NCBI GenBank assembly: GCA_004154925.1 | Contig: QJNS01000065.1 | Location: forward strand, 133,614 to 197,613 | Length of the DNA stretch: 64,000 nt | Reading direction: 5' to 3' | Source of the DNA: Monosporascus cannonballus | Taxonomy: Eukaryota > Ascomycota > Sordariomycetes > Xylariales | Shown: in pieces, positions 1 to 10,392 of the stretch | How the letters are laid out: the number at the start of each line of letters is the position of its first letter | How positions within the stretch are numbered: the stretch's first letter is position 1 | Notes under the pieces: model-generated | What the model saw: only the letters and a program-made list of their open reading frames with translations | What the model was told of the DNA's origin: nothing | The model's database searches: none | Program-made: the position numbers and the translations under genes

Positions 1-1028
1 TGTTTGATGGTCTCAATGGCGTCACGGGTCCGTACGGAAAGGCCATCTTCGAGCAGGAGCTGGGCCTTCCTAACTCCACACAAAACTGCATTCCCAAGCC
101 CGACTTTGGCGGTGGCCACCCCGATCCCAACCTTACTTATGCTCACTCCCTAGTCGAGGCAGTCGAGAAGGCCTCGATCCCCTTCGGTGCGGCGTCAGAC
201 GGCGATGGCGACCGGAACATGATCTATGGCGCCGGTGCCTTTGTATCACCAGGCGACAGCTTGGCCATCATCGCCCACCACGCCAAGCTCATCCCCTACT
301 TCAAGAAGCAAGGAGTCTTTGGTTTGGCTCGTAGCATGCCCACGTCAGGTGCCGTCGACCTCGTTGCCAAGGCTCAGGGTCTCGACTGCTACGAAGTGCC
401 AACCGGATGGAAGTTCTTCTGCGCTCTGTTCGACGCCGACAAGCTTAGCATCTGCGGCGAAGAGAGTTTCGGTACCGGCAGCAACCACATCCGCGAAAAG
501 GACGGCATGTGGGCTGTCCTGGCCTGGCTGAACATCATCGCTGGCCTGGGCGACGCCCACCCCGAAACCAAGCCGAGCATCAAGCAGATCCAGAAGGACT
601 TCTGGAAGACGTACGGCCGGACGTTCTTCACCCGGCACGATTACGAGAACGTGGACTCGGAAGGCGCCAACAAGGTTGTCGGCACCCTGAAGGATCTGGT
701 GGCCGACCCCAACTTCAAGGGCAGCAAGATCAGCGGCCGCACCGTCACCGACGCGGGAAACTTCTCGTACACGGACCTCGACGGCTCGGTAGCGTCCAAC
801 CAGGGCCTGTACGCGTGCTTCTCGAGCGGCAGCCGCATCGTCGTGCGCCTGTCGGGCACCGGCTCCTCAGGCGCCACCATCCGCCTCTACATCGAGCAGT
901 ACAGCAACGTCCCCTCGACCTACGACATGGACGCCCAGGACTTCCTCAAGGACGAGATCAAGTTCGCCACCGACCTGCTCAAGTTCAAGGAGTACGTCGG
1001 CCGCGACGCCCCCGACGTCAAGACGTAA
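1..1028 (+). CDS. pgm: Phosphoglucomutase, 3' part of gene (C-terminal ~341 residues)
   Basis: Interconverts glucose-1-phosphate and glucose-6-phosphate in the cytosol, linking glycolysis with glycogen, trehalose and cell-wall sugar synthesis. The reading frame is open from base 3, beyond the first ATG at 219, so the window holds only the downstream part of a final exon; the catalytic phosphoserine loop lies upstream. Seen here: the metal-binding loop SDGDGDRN (about 198-221), the sugar-specificity loop CGEESFG (about 454-474), and the C-terminal phosphate-binding loop RLSGTGSSGATIR (about 844-882). These are the alpha-D-phosphohexomutase signatures in the expected order. The gene ends with TAA at 1026-1028. 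Codon use is strongly GC3-biased, as in highly expressed fungal genes. No lesion is visible. Identity as phosphoglucomutase rather than phosphoacetylglucosamine or phosphomannomutase rests on the CGEESFG loop and overall match. Confidence 0.96.
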   Translation, partial: FDGLNGVTGPYGKAIFEQELGLPNSTQNCIPKPDFGGGHPDPNLTYAHSLVEAVEKASIPFGAASDGDGDRNMIYGAGAFVSPGDSLAIIAHHAKLIPYFKKQGVFGLARSMPTSGAVDLVAKAQGLDCYEVPTGWKFFCALFDADKLSICGEESFGTGSNHIREKDGMWAVLAWLNIIAGLGDAHPETKPSIKQIQKDFWKTYGRTFFTRHDYENVDSEGANKVVGTLKDLVADPNFKGSKISGRTVTDAGNFSYTDLDGSVASNQGLYACFSSGSRIVVRLSGTGSSGATIRLYIEQYSNVPSTYDMDAQDFLKDEIKFATDLLKFKEYVGRDAPDVKT

Positions 1029-1882
1029 GGTTGAAAGGATTGTGGAGTGGGGATGTATTGTGATCCGCGGGGCGCACCAAAAGTCGACTGAGCAACCCTG
1101 TCTGTTTGGGGGATTTAAAATAGCAATGTAATGACGTTACGTTAGGTCCCTAAAGTGGGAATGACATGTGGCCTGCCCGTGGAGTGATATTGGACTGTGT
1201 GTTGCACGTAGTTAGTGCGAAGCCTCTGGTTTGACTCACTGCCACTAGAGGGCTTATGTAGAGGTGACCAGGACATGATCGCTGGTAATTTCTCTCCTCG
1301 CCTCCTTAGATTCCTAGATGATAGACCAAGCCCAGCAGGGGACGTAATTCCGCATCATATTAAGTCAATTCCAGTCTTCATATGCGCTCCTGATAATCTG
1401 CGAAAGTAGTCAGACTGGGCGTTGGCGTTACGACATCCCCTGTTGATATCTCATGGTTATATATACATATATGATTGATTGCAGTATCGGTACACCAGTC
1501 CCTTCTAACACTTCGGGCCGGCACGGTCATTTCAGTGGGCTCTACCCGCAGAGGCCCCCTTACACAGGAGGCTCACGTCTATTCTGGAAATCTAGACGCC
1601 AGCCAGCTACCGTTCGTTTTCTCCCATCATCACTGGCATCCAATCGCCTCAACGACCCCCCTTACATGTAGCCGAATGTATTTACGGGCAGTCGTAACTT
1701 TACGGCCGGCTAGAGTGTTCAGGATTGGTGCCCCGGTCAGCGGTTGTATGTGTGTAGGAGCCGTGAGTAAAGTTAGAGCTCGAGTTGATCTCAAGGGGCA
1801 CCAAGCGGTTGTTGCCTGTAGAGCGGAAAGCTTAATTTAGTCAAAATATCATATGTCAGAGTCACTACCCGGCTCATGAATT
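1029..1882. other. Intergenic, no gene recognised
   Basis: This holds the 3' flank of the phosphoglucomutase gene and then about 700 bases without a supported gene. The longest open frame (1475-1840, +) has no recognisable motif and no coding-like codon bias; I treat it as chance. Confidence 0.6.
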
Positions 1883-1973
1883 GCGAGCTTGGCCGAGTGG
1901 ACTGAGGCGCTCTCGTATAGTTGAAGCTTTAGGGAGTGGGAAACCGCGCAGTGTTCGAATCCTGCAGCTTGCA
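1883..1973 (+). tRNA. tRNA-like sequence of the long-variable-arm type (Leu-like), probably a pseudogene
   Basis: The ends pair as a 7-bp acceptor stem (GCGAGCT at 1883-1889 with AGCTTGC at 1966-1972, one G-U pair) followed by a discriminator A. A D-arm GCC...GGC, an anticodon stem CTCTC/GGGAG and a short extra arm follow, with the B-box core TTCGAATCC. This is the layout of leucine or serine tRNAs. Oddities: the T stem has one extra base (GCAGTG instead of a 5-nt arm), and the region between the anticodon-stem arms is 17 nt, so it contains either a short intron or damage and the anticodon cannot be read with confidence (UAG is one possibility). I infer a degenerate or intron-containing tRNA-Leu; a covariance-model score would decide. 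Confidence 0.5.
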
Positions 1974-3122
1974 ACGTCTTCTTTTCCGCCTGGCTTTACC
2001 AGACAGTATGCACATACAGGCAGCGACTTGGGGCTTCAGCATAACGAACGACATATGGCTGGCCATTATAACTATCGAAGGCAAGATACAGCGTGGGCTG
2101 CTGGAATCAGTGCCACGTCTTCGGAGGTGAGTTGTTAGATGGGGCTTTGCACCACTAAAGTCAAAACGGTTAGCCTTCAACTTAACAGCATGCCTTTGCT
2201 GCTATCGAGGTACATTGGCCGCTTATAGTAATTCGGCATGGAGCCTCCTTACAAGATAATAGATCCAGATGGGATATCGTCACTTCAGGAGTTCCCCAAC
2301 CCAGGCATTCGGCAACTGCAGTCATTAACATCGAGTGCTATCCGTAGGATATGGGCTAAGACATGCAGACGGAAAGTAGGCGAAGGATAAAGTTCCGAGA
2401 AAGACACACCTCAAAGCCATGTCGAGATCTGGAAATCGCGCCTCCATCCGGAAGTATTCTAGATCAGTTCGGCGGGATAAAAGATGGAACAATATGCAAG
2501 CCGTTAGCGAAAGACTTGAAACAACAAAGTCACTTCTACTGTCCAAAGGCGAGGATATACATGGGGGATTCTTCAGGGGCGTGCATACCTTACCGCTATA
2601 GCCCCTATTGTTAGACATGTGCTTGCAAGTTGGTAGAGATTCTCGCTTGTACGGAAGCCCCCATATTCGGAACTTAACAAAGATAAACGCGAGGGAGACG
2701 TGATTTGCTGTTGAATGGAGTTGAAGAATTGTCTGCTACGCTTATCGTAGTTGCCATTGTAGTCGCCAGGCATTACCCTGACTCTCTGGGAGAGCAGCTC
2801 TAAGAGCTGCGAATAGACTAACAATACAAGAATGGATATTTTGAAACGTACCTTCAATGGGCTTTTACACAATACCATCGTGTATGCCCCTGCGTATAAT
2901 GCAGATATGATGCAATGCACTCTTAATGTGAGGCTCTGTTCTATTATTGTTCAGTAACTCCCACAGCAGGTGTGCATAGTCCATGTTTTAGACAAAGGGC
3001 AATCCCTCTTTTTGGCTGAAGAGTCTGTGCGCATTGCGGTATTGTAGAATTCACATACTGCACCATTATTCCTGAGCAAGGATACGCATATCCAAGGCCT
3101 CTTGACTGAAGAAATGGTTTCA
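1974..3122. other. Intergenic, no gene recognised
   Basis: About 1.15 kb between the tRNA-like sequence and the promoter of the small gene. Only short random-looking open frames on both strands, without motifs or introns that join into a longer product. Confidence 0.5.
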
Positions 3123-3129
3123 TATATAA
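3123..3129 (+). promoter_or_regulatory. TATA-box-like element upstream of the small spliced gene
   Basis: TATATAA, followed from about 3160 by a CT/CA-rich stretch typical of fungal transcription starts and 5' leaders. The spacing suggests transcription beginning around 3155-3190 and a leader of roughly 130-165 nt before the ATG at 3319. Confidence 0.4.
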
Positions 3130-3318
3130 GAAGTCCTGATATCGGTCATAGATTCTGCTTTGGTCTCCTCATCTTCATCACCACTATCTCATTACCATAC
3201 AACAGAACACTCGACTATCATCGTTCGGCGCATACAAAAGCACGCAATCAGAACCCTATACAAAGTAACACATAAACTCGATTTACGAATATATGACCAG
3301 AATCACTCAGCTGTGAAT

Positions 3319-3588
3319 ATGCGTACCGCTCAACAGTTCGGATGGGGCACCAACATGAGCCGTGGTGGAGTAAGTTAACCTCAGGGGGGTCGACGTTCCT
3401 TCCCCCAAGTCGACGATCCATCTCCTAGAAGATACCTCCTCACAAGACGGGCCTGCTAACCTTGAATTTTGCAGTATGACACCACCGGCATTCAAAAGCC
3501 CGCGCCTAAGCCTAAGCCAGCCCCCAAGCCCACCAAGTGCATGGCGTCCGCTCTGGACTTCGACTCTGCAGGCAGCACCACTTTCTGA
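3319..3588 (+). CDS. Small spliced gene, 54-residue proline/lysine-rich protein of unknown function
   Basis: Two exons, 3319-3369 and 3475-3588, joined across a 105-nt intron (donor GTAAGT at 3370, branch-like GCTAAC near 3455-3460, acceptor TTGCAG ending at 3474). The intron is phase 0 and the joined frame is clean. The product begins MRTAQQFGWGTNMSRGG and continues after the splice with a Pro/Lys repeat (KPAPKPKPAPKPTK), one Cys, and a polar tail ending in STTF. No signal peptide or membrane segment is seen. An in-frame ATG at 3160 would add 53 residues, but that stretch reads like a CT-rich leader, so I prefer 3319. Textbook splice signals, a TATA box and a TGA right after a biased exon make this a likely real gene. 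I do not recognise the family. Confidence 0.6.
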
Positions 3589-4727
3589 ACACTCCTCGCA
3601 GCAAGGTCACCAACACAATTCCACCAACCATCGACACTAGCTAGAATACAGACATGGGCGGTGGCCAGCTGTAGAGAATTGGCTGGGTGGATGGGTAAAG
3701 AGGTCCTAGTAGGAAAAAGCTAGTATTTACCCTAATAACTCATCAGCCCTGGAACGTGATGTGATGAAACTGTATGGAGACATTTTGAGTGTGGAGCTTG
3801 TTTGCGTTGTAGGTTTGGGGATGATTTGGGATTTATATCATTGTTCCATGGTGGGAGAGTGTATATATGCAGACGGGAAAGGAGATGTTAGAATCGTACA
3901 TGTAGAAATGACGACAAAGTAGCTGAGAAGTCTGATTGGTCTTGCTGCATCTTCATATTGGAATTGACCAGTTAACAGTCGGCTGGGAACCGGGATACAG
4001 CCTTGAACGGTTGGACTTATGGCACATAAGTCTAAGGCAACTATCTAAGCCACGGAAATTGAGCGACAGGTAGAAGCATCAGAGTTAGATGAGAGCCATA
4101 AGAACCTGATTGGAATCTTATCTATTCCTGCAAGACGCAATTTGGATTAACAACTTGAATGCTAGAATAAACGCTCTTTGAGCTTGTGAGATTTAAGACC
4201 TGATAGTGTCCCGCCGTAGTGTGGGGCCTCACATTTTCCGGCACTTCAGGATCTGACAGAGCTCGAGATTCTTGATCCTTGATATCAAGCTCAGTATGAA
4301 CATCTTACAACAACTTACCCGCAATGCGTATTTATGAGAAAGTCTCATATATTAATCCTGACTGCGCTTCTGAAAAGAAATTCCCACATGCTGAGTATTG
4401 ATATACCATGCAGTAACTGATTACCCCGAACGGATTCACTCTACTCTTTGCTCCTTCTCCCTTTCACCATTTGCAATGATCCCCTTTCTCAGTCAATCAA
4501 CCTGGTTATTCGACTCGGTAAGTAGAACAATGAGGAGTCATCGAGCTAGAGTCGAGATTCACCCTTTACATATAATTCAAGCGTCGAACTAATGGATGTT
4601 GATTTATTCCTCATTAAAGAGGTGAAAGAGGGCCCATTGAGAACGAATCGAAAGTCCCACTTGCGATATAGATCCTTTAAAGGGCAACCTTACACAGGGA
4701 TACCCACAGGTATAGCACCGTTCTATC
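3589..4727. other. Intergenic, 3' flanks of the neighbouring genes
   Basis: Contains the presumed 3' untranslated region of the small gene and the downstream flank of the reverse-strand lyase pseudogene. Nothing with coding character was found. Confidence 0.5.
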
Positions 4728-5498
4728 TCACCATTGGTCCGGATCCGCATCTTTAAACTCAGAGCCAATACCAATTTGGTCGAACCAAACCTGCCGGGTG
4801 GGCTGGTTCCCAGTGTACCCCTCCTCGTCGTCATGCCAGCCGTTCGCATACAAGCCCACCCGGAACTGGAAGGGCCTCCCATCACCGACGGTCGTGGGGA
4901 TGTTGTAAGTCTCGCTGAGCTTCTCACCGTCATACCAGATCTTGTAGTATCCGGTAGAGTCGCTCTGCCAGCTGGCCTGGATGACGATCTTGTGCCACAC
5001 GCCGGGCGTCACGGTCTTCAGGCCCCTGAAGCACCTGGTCTTTTGGCTGGAGATGGGGCACACGTCGCCGTACTTGACGCGGGTGCCGAGCTGGTTCCCG
5101 TCGATGAAAACCATGCTGCTGGGCATGCTGTTCTCGCCGCACCCGAGGTCCTTGAAGTCCGCGATGAACTACGCGAGGTTATACGACTGCGGGTTGAACT
5201 CCCAGTTATCCTGCAGCCGGAAGGCGAACCCGTAGAAGCCCGTGTCGCCCTTCTTGTATGCGTTGTACTTGAAGACCTCCGAGTGGAAGCGGCCGCTCCA
5301 GTTCGGGTCCCAAACCTGCGTCATCTTGAGGGCGGTGGGTCCCTTGTAGACGATGTTCGTCACTTCCTGAATAGTGCCTTTGTTCTCAGTGAATCTTCGA
5401 TCCCAGCCGCTGAGTGTTCCGGTATTTCTGAAGGTCTGCGTAGCCTGAACCGCAGAGGCGCCAAGCGCGATGACCAGGCTAAGCTTTGCGAACATCAT
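4728..5498 (-). pseudogene. Glucuronan-lyase-like (PL20 family) secreted enzyme, interrupted by one in-frame TAG
   Basis: The frame starts at 5498 with a signal peptide (MMFAKLSLVIALGASAVQA) and runs to a TGA at 4728-4730, about 256 codons, the usual size of the family. It is broken once, by TAG at 5171-5169 about 110 codons in. On both sides of the stop the sequence is alike in style and in the same frame: before it GFYGFAFRLQDNWEF and QSYNLA, after it FIADFKDLGC, GVWHKIVIQASWQSDSTGYY, FQFRVGLYANGWHDDE and RQVWFDQIGIGS. This matches my recollection of fungal polysaccharide lyase family 20, extracellular enzymes that cut beta-1,4-glucuronan by beta-elimination. The relatives I recall have Gln at the stop position, so a CAG-to-TAG change (a CpA-to-TpA transition) is the simplest cause. 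No intron removes the stop. It may be a recent null allele, since nothing else looks damaged. Confidence 0.82.
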
Positions 5499-5581
5499 AG
5501 TGGTAGATTTAATGTGGCGGAGTCCAAACTTCACTTGGCTGTGCTGAATGAAGTTGGAATTGAAGTCGGAGATGTAGCCTT

Positions 5582-5593
5582 CTTATACCTATA
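5582..5593 (-). promoter_or_regulatory. TATA-like promoter element of the lyase pseudogene
   Basis: On the minus strand the sequence reads TATAGGTATAAG, about 85-95 bases before the ATG at 5498, followed by a CT/CA-rich leader. It is consistent with a once-functional fungal promoter. Confidence 0.3.
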
Positions 5594-6593
5594 AGAAATC
5601 GGCTTCCACTCAGCGCTCTAGTGTCTGAGGTTCCGAGCTGGACCCGAGACGGCCTTACTGAGTTGCGTGCGCACGCTGCCGCTATGCCGCGATTAGGAAG
5701 GTGATGATCCAAATTTGGAAACCCCGGCGTAGCTTCAAGTCCATTACGAACTTCGTGCCGAAAAAAAAAGCATAACTAGTTTGTCACCTCATAGGCCAGT
5801 CACGATCCGGAGGGTCAATAGGCTATTAGAGACCAGCCAATGGATCCACACTCATGGGTTTTTCGGGTAGTTACATAGTCTACTTGCATGCGGCACTCGA
5901 GACGATGTGGAAATTCCGACTTAACGCCCCCTTTTGATGCTGAAAGATCGCGCTTACAGTGGCTGGCGTCATCTTGACTTACTCCTTCCTAACCTGAGCT
6001 AGCACCCAGCATCAGTCATATGTCGAGACAATCGATATACTAGAATCGAAGCGAGGGGCTAATAACAAATACGGCGGCTGATGCTACTTAAAGGAGCATC
6101 AGCATGAAGCTATCTCCCGATCACTTCAATATGAACCATTGCCATAATCATATAGCAGGCATTGTCTCGATGGGATCAACAACCACCCACCGCTCTTTGA
6201 GTTTTAACTTACGCGGAGCAGCCTGATCGACTGTAGCTTTAACCGCGCTAGCTGACGACAGCAGAGCTGCATGGTTGTGCGCATCAGCTTGTGGCTTTTC
6301 GCCACAGAAGTCAACCTGTGCAAAGCTATGTGACGCTGCCTAGTAGCCTGTTTCCCGTAGTCACACAAATGTGTGAATACAACATGCAGAGGAAGGCATC
6401 TATGTAGACAAGGGCGGCGGCACGAGATATAGCGTATCAACAACTAAATTATCCACCCGTGAGGTGTTAGATCTGGAGACTGATTCAGCAAGCATTGAGA
6501 ATCCCAGGCACGCGCCGAGTGAGCAGAGTACGATGCGTCCCCGGTTCCCAGAATGTGCATCGTGGTAGAAGTAAAGGGGTAAGACAGCCTGCG

Positions 6594-6690
6594 CCTCTAT
6601 ATATGTGTAGCTGTGTAGTCTCCAGGCCTTCTAGAGCTTCCAGAGATCATGGTTCACTGGGTATTCAATTCATGTTCACCATCGACACAT
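6594..6690 (+). repeat. Diverged dispersed repeat, copy 1 (partner at about 9515-9604)
   Basis: The stretch around 6596-6635 (TATATATGTGTAGCTGTGTA then GTCTCCAGGCCT) closely parallels 9518-9555 (TATATATATAGTTGTGTA then GTCCCCCGAGCCT). The similarity resumes at GGGTATTCAA (6659; 9580) before drifting off. It may be remains of a small repeated element or of paralogous promoters. Confidence 0.4.
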
Positions 6691-6885
6691 ACTTGAAGTC
6701 TGGTCGACGGACCCATCCGAATGGCGAGGTGCTACACTGATTCCTTTAGCAAGAAGGGCTCATAAGCCCCCCGTGCTAGATAAATTTATATGCCAGTGAT
6801 AGCAAGCTAGTAGTTAAGGTGTTCCCAAGATATCACAGACCAAGCATGCAGCGTCGTAAGCAATAGCGTGACCCCAGTTCTGACG

Positions 6886-6958
6886 TGTCGTGGTAACAAA
6901 TTGACCATATATATAACGCTATTGCTAGCTACGCAATAGCGGCGTCGCTTTTGCCACA
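6886..6958 (+). mobile_element. Short hairpin MITE, copy 1 (73 bp)
   Basis: Nearly identical (about six differences) to 15825-15898. It starts TGTCGTGGTAACAAA and ends GTCGCTTTTGCCACA. A perfect internal inverted repeat CGCTATTGC/GCAATAGCG surrounds a 7-nt loop. Flanks are TGACG before and TGAGG after, a possible imperfect 5-bp target duplication. About 13-35 bases upstream, TAAGCAATAGCGT repeats part of the hairpin and may be a fragment of another copy. Confidence 0.7.
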
Positions 6959-7404
6959 TGAGGAGATAACTCGCTCGCTTCCTTCAAACTCTTGACTTTC
7001 AAAGGCTTACTAAAGCATTCTCTGGATTACCTGTTCGTGGATAAGCTCTACTTTTTTCGTGAAACTAACCGATTTGCGGCTTTAACATGCTAAGAGGGAA
7101 ATAGCACGACATTCCAATGTCTAAAAATGCATCCGGCTCCTCTTGAATGTATGTACCATTGTCTACAACTTGGGACTTACCACGAGAATGCAACGGATGT
7201 CAGTAGCATTGATTCAGCCTTTAACGTATTAACCTCAGCTATAGTATTTGGACCCTGCACCAAAGATCCGTACGGGGTGACCATCACGATAATCCCACTG
7301 TAGTGTCCCGATACGAGACGATCGGCCACAGTGGCTGGGTTACATAACCTCACGCTTATGGAAGCGTGGTTAATACAGCATAGGTAACTTCGCAACTGAG
7401 TCTA

Positions 7405-8363
7405 CTAAGGTAGACAAGTCAAAAAGCCTGCCAACTTCTTAAGCACGACAGCTTGCTTCTCTCTAGGCGCAGTCGTCTTATCAGTGGCGTCGCCGACGCT
7501 AACAGCGACATAACAACCATCAGAATTAACCACATCCGTCTCGGTCGGCAACCGATCGTCTCCGCAAGTCTCAACGTCGGGAGCTGACAGGAGTCCCGGG
7601 TTGACCCGGCTCAGCACCCACTGGAAATCGCTGGCCCTCGAGCACTCGCTGGTTATCGAGGGGAAGTTGACATTTAAGAACACGTCCTCCGGGAGGTAAG
7701 GCGCTCCGCTTTGGAGCACCCTGTCCGTGAGTATAGTGGCCAGCTCAGCATAGACGAGGCTCCTCGACGGCACGGGCCTCGTGTTCCACGGTAACTCGGC
7801 ACGGTCGGCACCGGAGAAGGCGATCGACGGGATCTTCGCGACGCGGGCCGCGTGTACGGCCGCGCCTACCGTGCCAGAGAAGTGCACAGCAAGCCAGAGG
7901 TTGGAAGCGGTGTTCGGCCCGGTGACTACGAGATCGGGGGCCTGGCCGTTCCAGATCTGGGGGCCGAAGGTTGAGAGGCCGTACTTAACGGACGTCACGG
8001 GGTATGAGTTGACCCAGTTCAGTCTTGGATTGGTCGAGTTGCTGCCAACCGGACCGCTGTTGGCGGGGCAACTGTTGTACTGGCACGGCTTACTCCGGGG
8101 TTCGGGCTCCCTGTCTGACGAGCCTGGTCCTACCGTGAGCATACTTCCACTAGCATCACCGCGGTGTGGCGGGCTCGCTTACCTCTGCCCGACTGGTTCT
8201 CAGCAGGGGCTGAAACAACCACGTCATGACCAGCGGCGTTCAGAGCATCATTGAAAGAGCGAAGATATAACTCGGCCCATCCGTCATCATTTGACTGGAG
8301 GATACGGGCTCCATGGGCAGCCCCTAAAAGGGATAGCAGGGACAGGAGGGAGTGAGTGCGCAT
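7405..8363 (-). CDS. Secreted SurE-like phosphatase/nucleotidase, two exons, 301 residues
   Basis: Exon 1 is 8363-8183 and exon 2 is 8129-7405. They are joined over a 53-nt intron with donor GTAAGC and an acceptor ending TAG, in phase 1. The product opens with a signal peptide (MRTHSLLSLLSLLGAAHG), then the metal-binding SurE start RILQSNDDGW (residues ~20-29), SAPAENQSG around 51-59, the GPN loop in DLVVTGPNTASNLW, and IPSIAFSG. These are the landmarks of the SurE superfamily, metal-dependent acid phosphatases/5'-nucleotidases. Fungal members with a leader peptide are secreted or vacuolar and release phosphate from phosphoesters. The splice restores continuity between SGRG and PGSSD, which is how relatives read as I recall. 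Even-numbered Cys residues in exon 2 (CQYNSC, TSEC, ETCGDD, DGCY) fit an oxidised extracellular protein. Substrate is not predictable from sequence. Confidence 0.88.
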
Positions 8364-10392
8364 CTTAGTTCTCTGTCTGCTGGACTGTGAGGTACTGTTG
8401 TGGAAGAAATGAATTGCTAAACCATATCACGGTGGAAGAGACGCTGAATTTAAGTACAAGAGAATCCCGTAACCATTATGAATAACCTCGGATCAACTAC
8501 TACGGAGATGGACACAGGCTATCCTCAATGCTGTTCCCCTTGCTGCCCCTGAACCGGCTTTCTTATGCGGGAAGGTTGTGGGAACCAATGATAGGTATGC
8601 ACCCGTTCGGGGGACTTCCTTAATAAGCCAATGGGGACCTGAAATGGGTCTTTACAAGGCTACCAAGTGTTTTAGTGTCGATTCTGGCAAGAGATTTTCC
8701 GGCTCCTATACGAAACCCCACAGCACGTGGGTGCGGTCCCGGAGGCTAAAGATGCATGTTTGCTGTAGACATATACTACCTTCCGTTGGAGGCAGGGTAG
8801 GCCGTAATTAATGGGCATCTCATTGTCTTAAAAACCACGATCTGAATGAGCCTCCCCATGCTTTCTAAGGCTTCCCGCTCCAATGGGGCAACGGTTCGGT
8901 CAATCTTAGGCCAAGCAAAGCATAACAGTTACTTTGACCAATTGCGTGCAATCTCCGTCGCCCGTGCCATGAAGGTGCAATCACTTGTTGCGGTCCGGCC
9001 CTCCCCTCCCCCTCTCCCAAACGCGATTATGTAATGCAGTAATGCCGGCAAAATCAGGAACGATATCAGCGCCAAAAGTTTGCTAAGAACTCCCGCGTTA
9101 TGACTTGATACGCCGATCCATGTAAGCTTAAACATTAACCATTGGAACGGAAGGCGATGAGTGAGCCGGGGCGACAGCAGGCCCGGCAGCACCGTGAGTC
9201 TCTGGAATGGCTGCAAGTGAAAACTAATACGAGGCTGCGACGCAAATCTGACATATTCATAGGGTTTGGGATATATTGGCTAACCTAAAGCGTGACATTC
9301 CATGTTATAACACCAATATGTTGTCTTTTTTCACAAATGTGAGAAGTATATATACTATCTACTGGCTTGTGATGCAGTAGACGGGAAGGAGGGTTACCAA
9401 ACACTGAGAGACGTTGCGTCAAGGTGGAGCTCCTTCCTCCCGATGAGGCCCGCTCAAAGAATTGGTATCTTCGGAACTAGCTGTTAGAATAGAGGTAATG
9501 AAGCCCCACGCCACTTTGTATATATATAGTTGTGTAGTCCCCCGAGCCTCAAGGCTGATCAATTGGCATGGAGTATAACGGGTATTCAACCTATCTTTGA
9601 CACTAACTGCCATGGTTCAGTCTTGTTCCTCTTTGATATCTAATATTTATTTAATTCATTAACAATAATTCTGTTAATACTATTATACAAATTAAAAGTG
9701 AAGCTCGAATCATATTAAATATAGTTAAAACAAATACTGAATTTTATGTTTTACATAGGGAATAAACTGTGAATAACCCGTATACAAATTATAACACTTT
9801 TGTTCTATTTATTTGTTTAGCTGTCAATTTTCTAATATTGCGTCATGCCGGGAAATCGATTCAGCAAGTAGGGTCTGGACTATAAACGGCTGGCGATCTC
9901 AGGCAGACCCACTAGAGATGCCTAAGCACCTAACTTAGGTACTTACCCAGCTTAACCCCACCCCTGGGCTTGCTGCCAAGCGCCCCAAATGACGTCTATA
10001 TTTGCATGGAATATAGCATGGTACTCCGTGGAACTTACCAAATAACGAAAACCGACCCTATGAGAAGCTTAATGCGATTGTGCAACGGCCACAGGTTAGG
10101 GTGTTGATTTTGAGGATGTAGAGAGAGTAAAACTTTGACAAATGCCCTGTCCACCGATAGGCGCCTAGTACAAGGGGGCTGTGTATGTATGCATAGCCTC
10201 GTCTGAAGCCCTCTTACTCAGCCTAACTCAGGAAGCCTGATGTCCAGCTTTATAGAGTCAAGTCCCTCGTAAGGACCTTCACGGCTTCCGTTCATTTCCA
10301 TTCTCATGAGCCATTTTCCTCAGTCATCAACCATCACCTCAGGATTCCAGGACAACCGTATGGCCTTGAGATTCGTCGTTTTTTGACGAGGA
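8364..10392. other. Intergenic, includes a 200-bp AT-rich tract
   Basis: Holds the promoter sides of the SurE-like gene and of the NLR gene. From about 9636 to 9840 there is a sharply bounded AT-rich tract, unlike its flanks, resembling a small RIP-mutated transposon scrap. Open frames at 8929-9216 (-) and 8578-8811 (+) have no recognisable motif and are not annotated. Confidence 0.5.
9515..9604 (+). repeat. Diverged dispersed repeat, copy 2 (partner at about 6594-6690)
   Basis: See copy 1 for the matching segments. The pair diverges rapidly outside about 90 bases, and no terminal repeats or target duplications are evident. Confidence 0.4.

Larger units (their letters stand above)
5594..7404. 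other. Gene-poor stretch holding a MITE and a diverged repeat
   Basis: About 1.8 kb without a supported gene. It contains the first copy of a short hairpin MITE (6886-6958) and one member of a diverged repeat pair (about 6594-6690). Open frames on either strand are short and motif-free. Confidence 0.5.

Noticed and set aside
1475..1840. A 121-codon open frame on the plus strand
   Set aside because: There is no motif, several competing frames overlap it, and the base composition does not look coding.
8929..9216. Possible 95-residue membrane protein on the minus strand
   Set aside because: A hydrophobic run exists, but there is no conserved motif, no signal for introns and no coding bias. Likely chance.
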